Shown: positions 7,383-15,437 of the stretch, one piece after another
Numbering within the stretch: position 1 is the stretch's first letter
How the letters are laid out: each line of letters opens with the position of its first letter
Origin: JBEEJL01 sp049698095
GTDB taxonomy: Bacteria; Pseudomonadota; Gammaproteobacteria; Burkholderiales; JBEEJL01
Direction of reading: 5' to 3'
DNA length: 33,101 nt
Assembly (NCBI GenBank): GCA_049698095.1
Contig: JBAVXA010000326.1
Location: 1-33,101, forward strand
Made by a program: the position numbers and the translations under genes
Notes under the pieces: generated by a model
What the model was told of the DNA's origin: nothing
Databases searched by the model: none
Seen by the model: the letters and a program-made list of their open reading frames with translations, nothing else

Positions 7383-7470
7383 TTCATTTTTAACGGCATA
7401 AATTGCCTGCAGCAAGTCAATGGCGGAGAAAGCCGCCGGTTGACGAAGAAAACGCGGATGAGGAGCAAGC

Positions 7471-8511
7471 GTGCGCTACTACATGCTCGTAATTTTTTTA
7501 TTGTTTTGCCGTACAGGCTGGGCTAATACCGAGTCGGAAATTGAATTCTATTCGCGCATGGCGCCCAGCGTTGTCAAGATTGAAGCGCACAACACGAACG
7601 GGCGCGTGTCCATCGGCTCGGGCGTTATGATCGCAGAAGGCATCGCGGCGACCAACTGTCATGTGACGCGCTTTGCCAGAAGCGTCGAGGTTATCAAAGG
7701 TGGCTTGGCGGTCAGCGCGGATTCGCAAATCAGCGATCTCGAACGCGATATTTGTATTCTGAAAGTACCCGGCATGAGTGCGCCAGTAGTCAAAAAAACC
7801 AACGGCAAACTGCACCTCGGTCAGGATGTGGTCGCGCTCGGATATGTTGCCGGCTTGGGTCCGCGCATGAGCGCAGGTGAAGTAACCTCGCTGTATGAAT
7901 ACCGCGGGAGTCGCGTTGTTGAAAGCACGGCGGCCTTTACGTCCGGTGCCAGCGGCGGCGGACTATTTGACAGGCAGGGCAATTTGCTGGGATTGGTAAC
8001 TTTTTTCCGCCATGGCAAAGATGACGATTTTCATTTTTCGATACCGGTCGACTGGATATTCGATGCGTTACAAAAAATACCGGCGAAACCGATTGCGCCA
8101 ATAGAAGGCGACGCGCCGTTCTGGCAAAAAACGGCGGCGAACCAACCGAATTTTCTGCGCGCAATAACCCTTCGTGCAGATGGCCAGGCCGAATCGCTAC
8201 GCAGCCTGTCGCAAAGCTGGACGGAAGCAGAGGATAACAATCCGGACGCCTGGTTTATGCTGGGTAATGCCAACCAGCAATTGGGCCGATTTGACGATGC
8301 AATTCGCGCCTTCCGCAAAGCCGTATCCAAGGATGCCGAGCATGGCGGTGCGTGGTTGGCACTAGGTGTTTCGTATGTGCGTCAGCGTTTAAAAGGGGAA
8401 AGCGAGGCGATCTTGAGTGTGCTCAGGTCGTTGGATATTAAACTCGCGGAAAAATTTACGGCGTTAAAAACCGAGTACTGCTTTGAAAACGGAGATGATG
8501 TAACATGTTGA
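7471..8511 (+). CDS. Exported trypsin-like serine protease with C-terminal TPRs
   Basis: This 346-residue protein has a short signal peptide (ending near GWA, residue 18) and an S1C-type chymotrypsin fold. The full triad is visible: His64 (TNCHVT), Asp93 (RDICILKV) and Ser161 (SGASGGGLF). A tetratricopeptide region follows (about 205-320; NPDAWFMLGNANQQLG, then GGAWLALGVSYV). There is no PDZ domain, so it is not a standard DegP/DegQ. It starts at GTG 7471, with AGGAG five bases upstream. It follows xoxJ by 88 nt on the same strand and may be co-transcribed, suggesting a role in periplasmic quality control or processing of the methanol-oxidation proteins (inference). Confidence 0.8.
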   Translation: MRYYMLVIFLLFCRTGWANTESEIEFYSRMAPSVVKIEAHNTNGRVSIGSGVMIAEGIAATNCHVTRFARSVEVIKGGLAVSADSQISDLERDICILKVPGMSAPVVKKTNGKLHLGQDVVALGYVAGLGPRMSAGEVTSLYEYRGSRVVESTAAFTSGASGGGLFDRQGNLLGLVTFFRHGKDDDFHFSIPVDWIFDALQKIPAKPIAPIEGDAPFWQKTAANQPNFLRAITLRADGQAESLRSLSQSWTEAEDNNPDAWFMLGNANQQLGRFDDAIRAFRKAVSKDAEHGGAWLALGVSYVRQRLKGESEAILSVLRSLDIKLAEKFTALKTEYCFENGDDVTC

Positions 8512-8537
8512 TTTTATTAAATAATTTTATAGAGATA

Positions 8538-9269
8538 ATGCGTATGAAGCAAATTAAAAAATTGATCGCGGTTACCGGGCTGATTTGCCTGGCATTTTTT
8601 TCCGTCGCGCCAACGGCGTTCGCGGAAACCGATCAGGCCATTTCCCAAGCGGAAAAAATGTTGTTCATGACGGATCATTTAAAAAACGTCGACGAGCCCG
8701 CCATCATTCAATACACCTATAAACATGACGGGCAACTCGAACCCGGATTCGAAGACCAGGTAAAAGTGGAGCTAAAGAAAGGAAGTAACGGGAAAACCGC
8801 CAAGGTCCATTTTCTCACCGGCGAGCGCAAGGGATTGGAACTGCAGCCCGTTGACAGCGCCTTGGGTAACCCCGTCCTGCTCGGCTTTCTGGAGAGGGAC
8901 CTGGTCGAAATGAAACGCCTCACTGGCGGTGCCACGGCATATTTCCGTAAGCGCATCCGCCTGGCGTTGGTTGATAAGGCAGAAGTGAAGCCGACAACAT
9001 TTACCTTTGACGGAAAAGAAATCAAAGGGCATGAAATCAGCGTGCGCCCCTACGTTGACGATCCGATGAAACAGCGCATGGAAAAATATGTGAATAAGAA
9101 TTATTTATTCGTACTATCCGACCAGGTGCCTGGCGGAATTTACCAGCTTCGCACGACGATACCAGCGGCGGGAAAAATTGACGGTGCGAAAGGTAATGCC
9201 TCATCGATGTCGATGATTGAAGACACCATGACGCTGAGCAAGCAGATTCGCGGCGCAGGAAAAACCTGA
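8538..9269 (+). CDS. Unknown exported protein of the xox cluster
   Basis: This protein of about 243 residues has a clear signal peptide (KQIKK then a hydrophobic run, ending TAFA) and a beta-rich mature part with no family I recognise for certain. The pattern (YTYKHDGQLEPGFEDQV, then FTFDGKEIKGHEISVRPYV) is vaguely like outer-membrane lipoprotein-sorting (LolA-like) folds. ATG 8538 or 8544 gives the best signal peptide; ATG 8505 overlaps the protease stop and is possible through coupling. It ends 31 nt before the convergent fhcC end. Being the last gene of a xoxFGJ-protease run, it is a candidate accessory periplasmic factor of methanol oxidation. Confidence 0.7.
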   Translation: MRMKQIKKLIAVTGLICLAFFSVAPTAFAETDQAISQAEKMLFMTDHLKNVDEPAIIQYTYKHDGQLEPGFEDQVKVELKKGSNGKTAKVHFLTGERKGLELQPVDSALGNPVLLGFLERDLVEMKRLTGGATAYFRKRIRLALVDKAEVKPTTFTFDGKEIKGHEISVRPYVDDPMKQRMEKYVNKNYLFVLSDQVPGGIYQLRTTIPAAGKIDGAKGNASSMSMIEDTMTLSKQIRGAGKT

Positions 9270-9300
9270 TCTAGGTCGGCGGCGCGCAAGCGCCATAGCG

Positions 9301-10116
9301 TCAGACACCAATCAGGATTTCACCCTTACCATTGTTCGCCAGATCGCCCATGAAGCGCTGCATGGGCTTGCTGGCGTTAGCCAGTCTTGCCCATTTTCCC
9401 CGGTAAGCCTCCCACGATTTTGTCAGTATCGGCAAGAAGCCGAACCTATGTGGGCCGCAATCGTTAAATGTTGTCGGTATTCGTTGCGGCATTTTCCGCA
9501 GCAGCAAGGTTCCGCGTTTCATCGCGAAGCCGGGCAGGATGCCGCTTTCCCCCAGCACGGCAATCGTTCCGGCCGTCATGCGTGCGGCACAATAATCCCC
9601 GACCGCACCTTCGATCAGCACGACACCGCGGCGCATATGGTCGCCGACGCGATCACCGGCATTACCGCGCACGATGACCGTGCCGCCTGCCATGCCGCGC
9701 TGGTCGCCGGGCAGGGCGGCGGCGAGAAAGTCGCCCGCGCTGCCGCTAATTTCCACTAAGCCTTTTTTCATCCCGCTTGCGGCAAATGCGCCTGCGTCGC
9801 CGTTAAGAATAATATCGCCGCCGCTGATTTGAAACGCGAGGTATGCGCCTGCATCGCCGTCGATGCGGATGCGCCCGCCTGTCATGGCAGCGCCGATGTG
9901 ATCGAGTTTGCTGCATGCGTCGGCGAAAATAATGCTGCCGGCATCGTCGCCCTTGATGCGAAATATTTCCGTAGTTGGAATTTTTCGCCTGCCGCTTTGC
10001 AAGGGAATTTTTTCGATTTCCTTGCGCGATTTGCCCGCAAGTTTGTCCGGCGTCAGCGGCGACATGTCAATGCGCTGGCGTGGAATTTCTTTCAAGGTAA
10101 AAGTCAGCGCGCTCAT
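9301..10116 (-). CDS. fhcC: FhcC, formyltransferase/hydrolase complex subunit C
   Basis: This 271-residue protein is related to formylmethanofuran dehydrogenase subunit C and the GltB C-terminal domain. It is a right-handed beta-helix made of repeated Gly-rich rungs (DAGAYLAFQISGGDIILNGD, GNAGDRVGDHMRRGVVLIEG and similar, about residues 75-200). FhcC helps assemble the FhcABCD complex that transfers formyl from H4MPT to methylofuran and hydrolyses it to formate. It is the last gene of a minus-strand fhcBADC operon and its ATG overlaps the fhcD stop (four bases). Length is normal for the family. Confidence 0.95.
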   Translation of the reverse strand: MSALTFTLKEIPRQRIDMSPLTPDKLAGKSRKEIEKIPLQSGRRKIPTTEIFRIKGDDAGSIIFADACSKLDHIGAAMTGGRIRIDGDAGAYLAFQISGGDIILNGDAGAFAASGMKKGLVEISGSAGDFLAAALPGDQRGMAGGTVIVRGNAGDRVGDHMRRGVVLIEGAVGDYCAARMTAGTIAVLGESGILPGFAMKRGTLLLRKMPQRIPTTFNDCGPHRFGFLPILTKSWEAYRGKWARLANASKPMQRFMGDLANNGKGEILIGV

Positions 10117-11009
10117 TTCATGATCTCGTGCAATTTGAAATGGAATTGACCCAGCTTACCGCCATAATTCCCGGCAGTGATTTTTTGCACGCCACGTTTC
10201 GCGCCGATTTTGCATACGGCTTGCATGCCGAGACGCATGGCCAGGCGGATGTCGGCTTCGGTCAGGCCGTCGATGACGATTTCCAGCACGCAGCCGGTGT
10301 CGGGTAACAATTCAGTTTTGGTGATGCCGCGAATGGTCGGGCAATAGGCTTCATTGCTCGACGCCATCAGGGCCGGATACTTCGATCCGACTTTCGATCC
10401 CGAGCGCACGATGCCGCCGGGGAAAGGCATGATGACATTGGGCAATTTACGCATCGCCGAGATGGCGGCCTCGCACGCCGCCAAGGCCGTGGCCTGGGTT
10501 TTCGCCAGCACGAGAAAATTGCCGCCGCCGACAGCGCGTATCATGCCGGTAGTTTCCTGACACAAAAATTCGCCATCCATCACGGGAATGCGCCAGTAGC
10601 GTTTGCCCTTTATCAGTTTGGATGATTGAAATCCATCGCCGAAGTAGCGCAGGTTTTTCCCCAGTGGCAATGGGTCTCCGTCGTCCATGCCGGCGAATGC
10701 TGCACTGGTAGGCGAGGTGAGCACGCATTGGCCGACGCGTCGCTCCAATTGTTTTGCCAGTTCTTTGCTGGATGTGCTGAATAATAAAATCGACACGCCG
10801 GGTCGGCCATCCGGCGTTTCTGTTTTCTTCAAGCTGCGTTCAATGCCCGCTTCCGCTCCGCAGGCAATCACTGATGTCGCGAATCCGGTCGCCGCTACCG
10901 CGGCGTTCATCGCCCATTTCAAATTCACAGCGGTGATGATGACGCGTGTAGCACGCATGCCGAAGGCTTCGGCGAAGGTATCTTCGATGTCGACGCCGTT
11001 AATTTTCAT
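10113..11009 (-). CDS. fhcD: FhcD, formylmethanofuran:H4MPT formyltransferase subunit
   Basis: This 298-residue protein is the methylotroph counterpart of archaeal Ftr. It moves the formyl group between 5-formyl-H4MPT and (methyl)ofuran. The N-terminus (MKINGVDIEDTFAEAFGMRA) and the central phrase TPAFAGMDDGD-like segment with SVIACGAEAGIE are typical. It starts 52 nt after fhcA ends and overlaps fhcC by the ATGA arrangement. The ribosome binding site is weak, suggesting coupling to upstream translation. Complete and normal in size. Confidence 0.96.
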   Translation of the reverse strand: MKINGVDIEDTFAEAFGMRATRVIITAVNLKWAMNAAVAATGFATSVIACGAEAGIERSLKKTETPDGRPGVSILLFSTSSKELAKQLERRVGQCVLTSPTSAAFAGMDDGDPLPLGKNLRYFGDGFQSSKLIKGKRYWRIPVMDGEFLCQETTGMIRAVGGGNFLVLAKTQATALAACEAAISAMRKLPNVIMPFPGGIVRSGSKVGSKYPALMASSNEAYCPTIRGITKTELLPDTGCVLEIVIDGLTEADIRLAMRLGMQAVCKIGAKRGVQKITAGNYGGKLGQFHFKLHEIMK

Positions 11010-11061
11010 GGTGAGCGGACTTAATAAAAAATATCATAACTAATTGATTTTATATAACAAA

Positions 11062-12723
11062 TTAATTTTTTCTGCAGGCGTGCAGGAGGGTTTTACTGCC
11101 GTGTCCGCATTCACACATTTCATCGTCGCTAATGCTGAAATTATCGAATTGCACGGTCTGGAACTTATCGAAATACGGCTTGAGCTGTTTCTCGATGGAA
11201 CGATCGAACGCCGGTTTTATTTTATGCGTATTGCCCCATACCACCTTGACGATTTTCCCTTTGCGCGCCACCAGCTCGCCATCTTTAAATACATATTCCG
11301 GCGCGGCGAACATGATTTCGCGATCTGCGATTTCGTCATACACCGTGATGTCCGCCGCGGCGCCGGCGCCGAGGTGGCCGCGGTCGTTCAGGCCGAGAAT
11401 TTTCGCCGGTGCGGCTCTGGTCATGGTGGCAATATCGTAAAGCGAATATTCGCGCTCGATGCTGCCGAGCGTACTCACCGCGGCGGCTTCTGGATGAATC
11501 TGTGCCAGCTGCTCCTTGCGGAATGATTTGTCCATAAGCAATTTGATCAGGCGCGGATAGCTGGTAAACGGCGCGCCGTTCGGATGATCTGTCGTCAGAA
11601 AAATCCGCCACGGATCGTTTACCAATAAAAATATTTCCAGACCGATGGCCCATTGCAGCGCATTGACGAAATTCTGGTCGCGGTAGCGGAACGGCACCAC
11701 GCCGCAACCCGCGTCGCATTCGATATCCATCACGACATATTTTTTCGGACTGCCGTATTTGGCGTTCTTGAACTGAATCATGCTGTCGCCCGATGCGGTA
11801 ACTGTTTGCCCGAACATGATTTGTCCGACGTCGGCACTGATGTTTTTATTTTGGTTAATCGCCTCGGCAATACGTGCCGCGCCGGAGGAAAACTTCTTGT
11901 CACCTTCGGTACCGTAACTGTGAAACTGGATGTGCGTAATATGCATCGGTAAACCGTCGGCCGCTTTAATGGTTTCCAGGGTTGTGTCGACATTGCCCGG
12001 CACGCCCAGATTGCTGGCATGCACGTGCAACGCATGCGGAATACCGAGTTCATAAACCGCACGCGAAAGAGATTTCAGGATTTCGCGCGGCGTAACGCGG
12101 TAATGCACGTGTGCTTCATCGATATCGAGTTTGCGCTGGTTGAACTTGAATGCACTGATGCCGCCGGGGTTGACCACCTTGACGCCGAGGGCCTGCGCAC
12201 CGCCGACCGTCCAGCCGACATAATCGTTGATCGCTTTCTGGTCCTGCCCCGCGGCAAGCATGCGCAAAAAGAAATCATCGCTGCCGAGCATCACATAAGC
12301 ACCTTTGTCTACCATCGGCGTGTCGCCCATTTCCATATGCGCTTGCCGCGCATTGGTCGGCAACATGGCGGGCTCGAAGCAGGCGGTGTAGCCCATTTCC
12401 GCGTAACGATAACCCGTCGTCAAAGTCGACGGCGCGGCATGGCCGCAGCCGCTGCGCGTGAGTTCGGTCCGTTCGACCAGATCGGCGCGATGATCCTCCG
12501 GCAACATGGCGCGCGCGATATTTACTTTGCCGCCGCCAATGTGAGTATGCATGTCGATGGCGCCTGCCATCACAACTTTACCGCGCAGGTCGTATTCCTT
12601 ATGTATTTTTTGTCCGCCCGCTGACGCGACAATCTTTCCATCGAGGACAAAGATATCCTTAATTACCCCGTCGACGTTATTGGCGGGGTCGATGACGCGG
12701 CCGCCAGCGAGCTTAATCAGCAT
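11062..12723 (-). CDS. fhcA: FhcA, formylmethanofuran hydrolase subunit A (amidohydrolase fold)
   Basis: This 553-residue protein of the amidohydrolase superfamily has the metal-binding His59-x-His61 (DMHTHIGGG) and further conserved His blocks (ALHVHASNLG, ITHIQFHSYG, FLTTDHPNG). In the Fhc complex this binuclear-metal subunit hydrolyses formyl-methylofuran to formate, and family members carry the polyglutamylated methylofuran. The frame is open upstream to 12882, but ATG 12723 gives the canonical MLIKLAGGRVIDPAN start and a GGCGAGG-type ribosome binding site. It overlaps the fhcB end by 11 nt. Complete. Confidence 0.96.
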   Translation of the reverse strand: MLIKLAGGRVIDPANNVDGVIKDIFVLDGKIVASAGGQKIHKEYDLRGKVVMAGAIDMHTHIGGGKVNIARAMLPEDHRADLVERTELTRSGCGHAAPSTLTTGYRYAEMGYTACFEPAMLPTNARQAHMEMGDTPMVDKGAYVMLGSDDFFLRMLAAGQDQKAINDYVGWTVGGAQALGVKVVNPGGISAFKFNQRKLDIDEAHVHYRVTPREILKSLSRAVYELGIPHALHVHASNLGVPGNVDTTLETIKAADGLPMHITHIQFHSYGTEGDKKFSSGAARIAEAINQNKNISADVGQIMFGQTVTASGDSMIQFKNAKYGSPKKYVVMDIECDAGCGVVPFRYRDQNFVNALQWAIGLEIFLLVNDPWRIFLTTDHPNGAPFTSYPRLIKLLMDKSFRKEQLAQIHPEAAAVSTLGSIEREYSLYDIATMTRAAPAKILGLNDRGHLGAGAAADITVYDEIADREIMFAAPEYVFKDGELVARKGKIVKVVWGNTHKIKPAFDRSIEKQLKPYFDKFQTVQFDNFSISDDEMCECGHGSKTLLHACRKN

Positions 12724-14002
12724 GTCGGCCTCGCCAGGATTTTTCGATTTCCGCGACCACTTGCTCGACACTTGGCAATAGTGTCTCGCGCAATTTGCGC
12801 AGCGGAAGCGCCACAATTTTATCGCTGCGATAAAAATGTCCGGCATGGTCGGCGCCTGGCGTGCCGACCGGAATAAAAACATCCACTTTCTTCGCGAGTT
12901 TCATTCCGGCGCGCCCCAGCACGATCGTCGGAATGCCGCTCACCGGCGGCACACGTTGTTCGTCCAGGCTGCTGACCCACAGCAGGGCATCGGCCTCGCC
13001 GCTTGCGATCATTCGCCCGGTCGAGAAATGCTGCGGATCAAATACCGGTTTGCCGCTGGCGAAGCTGGTACGGATCGGGAAACCGCTCTGCCAGGTGTGA
13101 ACCGAGTTGGCAGTAATATCCGCATCGGTGCCGCCGAGCGGCAATCCGGCGCAACGGGCTTCGGCGTTGACCGATTTGATCAACTCTGCCAGGCTTTGCA
13201 CGGTCAATTCGGCGTGGGGAAAATCCAGATCCGCCGCAGCCCAGCAAAATACGGAATACTTAGCTGCCCGGATTCTCGCCAGCAATTTATTCAATACATC
13301 GATTTTGATGCCGCCGACTTGTTCCGCCTGCAAGGTTTTCCCCGCCAGCAACGCATGTAACGCGGCGGCCACTTCTCCCAAATCCCGGTTGGCGCATTTG
13401 ATCAGCGTTGGCTTGCGCCCATCGGGCGAAATTCCTAGCCGCGTATTTTTGACCTCGCCGAGGAAGACTATCTCGCGCGCGGATGGCTCTAAGCCCGTCA
13501 ACGAAGCGCCGCTCCACACCAGCCGTTCGAAAAAACGCGGGAATCGGCTCGTCGCATCGGTGCCGAAAAAAATAACCAAGTCGGCGTGATTTTTGACTTC
13601 GGCAAAAGTCGTGTTAACAAAGCCGGAGTCCTGCAGCACCAGCAGATTGCGCATTTTGTGTTGCGAATTCATGTGATCGAATACCGCTCCGCAGGCATCG
13701 CCGAGTTGCATCAGCGCGCGCATGCCGGACATGTCCGTAGCCAGTCCGCCGAACACGGGCTGATTTGAATTGCGCAGAATCTGCGCGGCCGCCAGAACGG
13801 CCCTGTCCAGTGTTGTGATTACGCCGTTGACCTGCGGTTTTACATCCGGCTGCGGGTCGAGACTGGCGAATGCATCGGCGCTACGCTGACAGCCGTTCGA
13901 CGCGACGCGAATTTTTGCGTCATCCACCTCGACTGCAAGGTCGTCGCAGACAAGGCCGCAAAAAGGACACGCTATATGATTGAACGTCTGCCTGTTACTC
14001 AT
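12713..14002 (-). CDS. fhcB: FhcB, formylmethanofuran dehydrogenase subunit B-like
   Basis: This 429-residue protein resembles the molybdopterin/tungsten-binding subunit B of archaeal formylmethanofuran dehydrogenase. It has an N-terminal CPFCGLVCDD cluster-type motif (Cys12, Cys15, Cys19). In methylotrophic bacteria FhcB is a structural subunit without a redox role, as the complex is a hydrolase. The ATG at 14002 is chosen over TTG 14014, because it gives the standard MSNRQTFNHIACPFCG start. It heads the fhcBADC operon and faces mptG across a 417-bp intergenic region with a sigma-54-like site about 107 bp upstream. Confidence 0.95.
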   Translation of the reverse strand: MSNRQTFNHIACPFCGLVCDDLAVEVDDAKIRVASNGCQRSADAFASLDPQPDVKPQVNGVITTLDRAVLAAAQILRNSNQPVFGGLATDMSGMRALMQLGDACGAVFDHMNSQHKMRNLLVLQDSGFVNTTFAEVKNHADLVIFFGTDATSRFPRFFERLVWSGASLTGLEPSAREIVFLGEVKNTRLGISPDGRKPTLIKCANRDLGEVAAALHALLAGKTLQAEQVGGIKIDVLNKLLARIRAAKYSVFCWAAADLDFPHAELTVQSLAELIKSVNAEARCAGLPLGGTDADITANSVHTWQSGFPIRTSFASGKPVFDPQHFSTGRMIASGEADALLWVSSLDEQRVPPVSGIPTIVLGRAGMKLAKKVDVFIPVGTPGADHAGHFYRSDKIVALPLRKLRETLLPSVEQVVAEIEKSWRGRHAD

Positions 14003-14108
14003 TGTTCTCGGCAACGCAGCGAAAAGGGAATTGGGTCATCGGAAATCTTCATTACGCGAACAGAGCTAAGCGAATTCCGGCAGTAAAAAATTGCTGAACG
14101 CTTTCGAC

Positions 14109-14123
14109 GCACATTACATGCCA
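14109..14123 (-). promoter_or_regulatory. Candidate sigma-54 promoter of fhcBADC
   Basis: Read on the minus strand, TGGCATG-TAAT-GTGC gives GG-N10-GC, with TGGCA and TGC matching the -24/-12 consensus and two mismatches (T for C, G for T). The predicted start is near 14097, about 95 nt before the fhcB ATG. It is weaker than the divergent mptG site, but shares the same intergenic space. Confidence 0.42.
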
Positions 14124-14360
14124 TAGCATTCGCGTAGCGATTGATTGTAGCGCATTCCCGACTGCAAATGACCCGATAGGCATCCTGCCGTCGCCGAAAA
14201 ATCGCTATTTTGCTGAGGGAAAATCAACCGCGGAACCCAATCGCAAAATCCAACCGCCAACCCTCTTAATTGCACAAGGCATGGAACAATTTGTCTCATG
14301 TGTGTCGCAAGGATTCAGACTCCGGAAATTAACGCAGCATTAACAAAGGGATCCTCTCCG

Positions 14361-14376
14361 TGGCACGGTAGTTGCT
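14361..14376 (+). promoter_or_regulatory. Near-consensus sigma-54 (-24/-12) promoter of the mptG-mtdB-mch operon
   Basis: TGGCACG-GTAG-TTGCT matches the TGGCACG-N4-TTGCW consensus at every specified base, with GG (14362-14363) and GC (14374-14375) ten bases apart. The predicted start is near 14387 and the leader about 33 nt. The mptG ATG lacks a recognisable ribosome binding site. Confidence 0.75.
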
Positions 14377-14419
14377 GATTAACAACAGGATATCCTAAAG
14401 CGTAGATTCTTTTTCCTTC

Positions 14420-15421
14420 ATGCCAACCCCCGCACTCCTGACCGTCGAAGCGCCCGCTCGTTTACATATGGGCTTCATGGACCTCAATGGGTCACTCGGC
14501 CGGCGCTTCGGTAGCCTCGGCCTGGCGCTGGAGGAAATCTGCGTTCGGCTGCATGCGCACAAGGCAGACGGCATGGCGTGCGACGGCCCCCAGTCGCGAC
14601 GCGCGGCGGCTTACCTGCAACAGTTTCATGAGCAGGTCAAATTACCGGGCGGTGTGCATGTGCAAATTGAACAGGCGATTCCGGAACACGCGGGTCTCGG
14701 TTCAGGAACGCAGATGGCGATTGCCGTAGGCATGGCAGCGGCACGGCTATACGGCCTCGATCTTACGCCGCGGCAAGTCGCTTCGCTGCTGGATCGCGGC
14801 AATCGCTCCGGCATCGGGGTTGGCGCGTTCGAGCAGGGCGGCTTTCTGGTCGACGGCGGGCGTGGCAAGGCAGACAGCTTGCCGCCCTTGATCAGCCGCC
14901 TCGATTTTCCTGCCAATTGGCGTGTACTGTTGATCATGGACCATGATTTACAGGGATTGCACGGCGGGGCGGAAAAAAATGCTTTTGCGGAACTGCCGAC
15001 ATTTCCCGATTCGACTGCGGCACATCTCACGCGCCTTGTCGTCATGCAGGCCTTGCCGGCGCTGGCGGAAACACGCATGGCGGAATTCGGTGCCGCCATC
15101 AGCGAATTGCAAAACACCGTCGGCGACTATTTTGCCCCGGCGCAGGGCGGTCGCTACACCAGTCCGCTGGTCACGCAGGCGTTGCATTGGCTCGCGCAAC
15201 ATGGCGTTGCCGGCATCGGCCAGAGTTCCTGGGGGCCGACCGGATTTGCGCTGGTGGATTCGCCAAGCACGGCGCAAGCCTTGCTCGTCGACTTGCGCAA
15301 ATTCATGCCGCACCCATCGATCGAATTGAAACTCTGTTCTGCGCGAAATCGCGGCGGGGAAATAGCGCTTTCCGCGTCAAAGATTATTGCCTTCAAATCC
15401 GCTTTTTCGAATCAACAATAA
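14420..15421 (+). CDS. mptG: Beta-ribofuranosylaminobenzene 5'-phosphate synthase (MptG)
   Basis: This 333-residue protein of the GHMP-kinase-like superfamily catalyses the first committed step of methanopterin synthesis: condensation of p-aminobenzoate (or p-hydroxybenzoate) with PRPP, releasing CO2 and PPi. The APARLHMGFMDLNG opening and the Gly-rich IPEHAGLGSGTQMAIA loop (about residues 88-103) are diagnostic, as is the GIGVGAFEQGGF segment. It corresponds to Orf4 of Methylobacterium. It is the first gene downstream of the sigma-54-type promoter and is followed by mtdB after 16 nt. No clear Shine-Dalgarno precedes the ATG (region TTTTTCCTTC). Confidence 0.92.
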   Translation: MPTPALLTVEAPARLHMGFMDLNGSLGRRFGSLGLALEEICVRLHAHKADGMACDGPQSRRAAAYLQQFHEQVKLPGGVHVQIEQAIPEHAGLGSGTQMAIAVGMAAARLYGLDLTPRQVASLLDRGNRSGIGVGAFEQGGFLVDGGRGKADSLPPLISRLDFPANWRVLLIMDHDLQGLHGGAEKNAFAELPTFPDSTAAHLTRLVVMQALPALAETRMAEFGAAISELQNTVGDYFAPAQGGRYTSPLVTQALHWLAQHGVAGIGQSSWGPTGFALVDSPSTAQALLVDLRKFMPHPSIELKLCSARNRGGEIALSASKIIAFKSAFSNQQ

Positions 15422-15437
15422 TCGCCGGAAATTCATT

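Larger units (their letters stand above)
14003..14419. promoter_or_regulatory. 417-bp divergent regulatory region, fhcB (minus) / mptG (plus)
   Basis: No gene is supported; a short minus-strand frame at 14114-14299 has no ribosome binding site or family features. The region holds two divergent sigma-54-like promoters (14109-14123 minus; 14361-14376 plus). They are separated by about 240 bp in which enhancer sites would be expected. Small palindromes such as ACAATTTGT (14286-14294) are present, but no strong repeat was found. Confidence 0.7.

Noticed and set aside
7422..7437. GGCGG/CCGCC hairpin between xoxJ and the protease gene
   Set aside because: Only 5 bp with no T-tract; too weak to call.
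12019..12624. 201-codon plus-strand frame inside fhcA
   Set aside because: It is a shadow of fhcA on the opposite strand; its composition is His/Arg-rich and unlike a protein.
14114..14299. Short minus-strand frame between fhcB and mptG
   Set aside because: No ribosome binding site or family features, and it overlaps the predicted fhc promoter.
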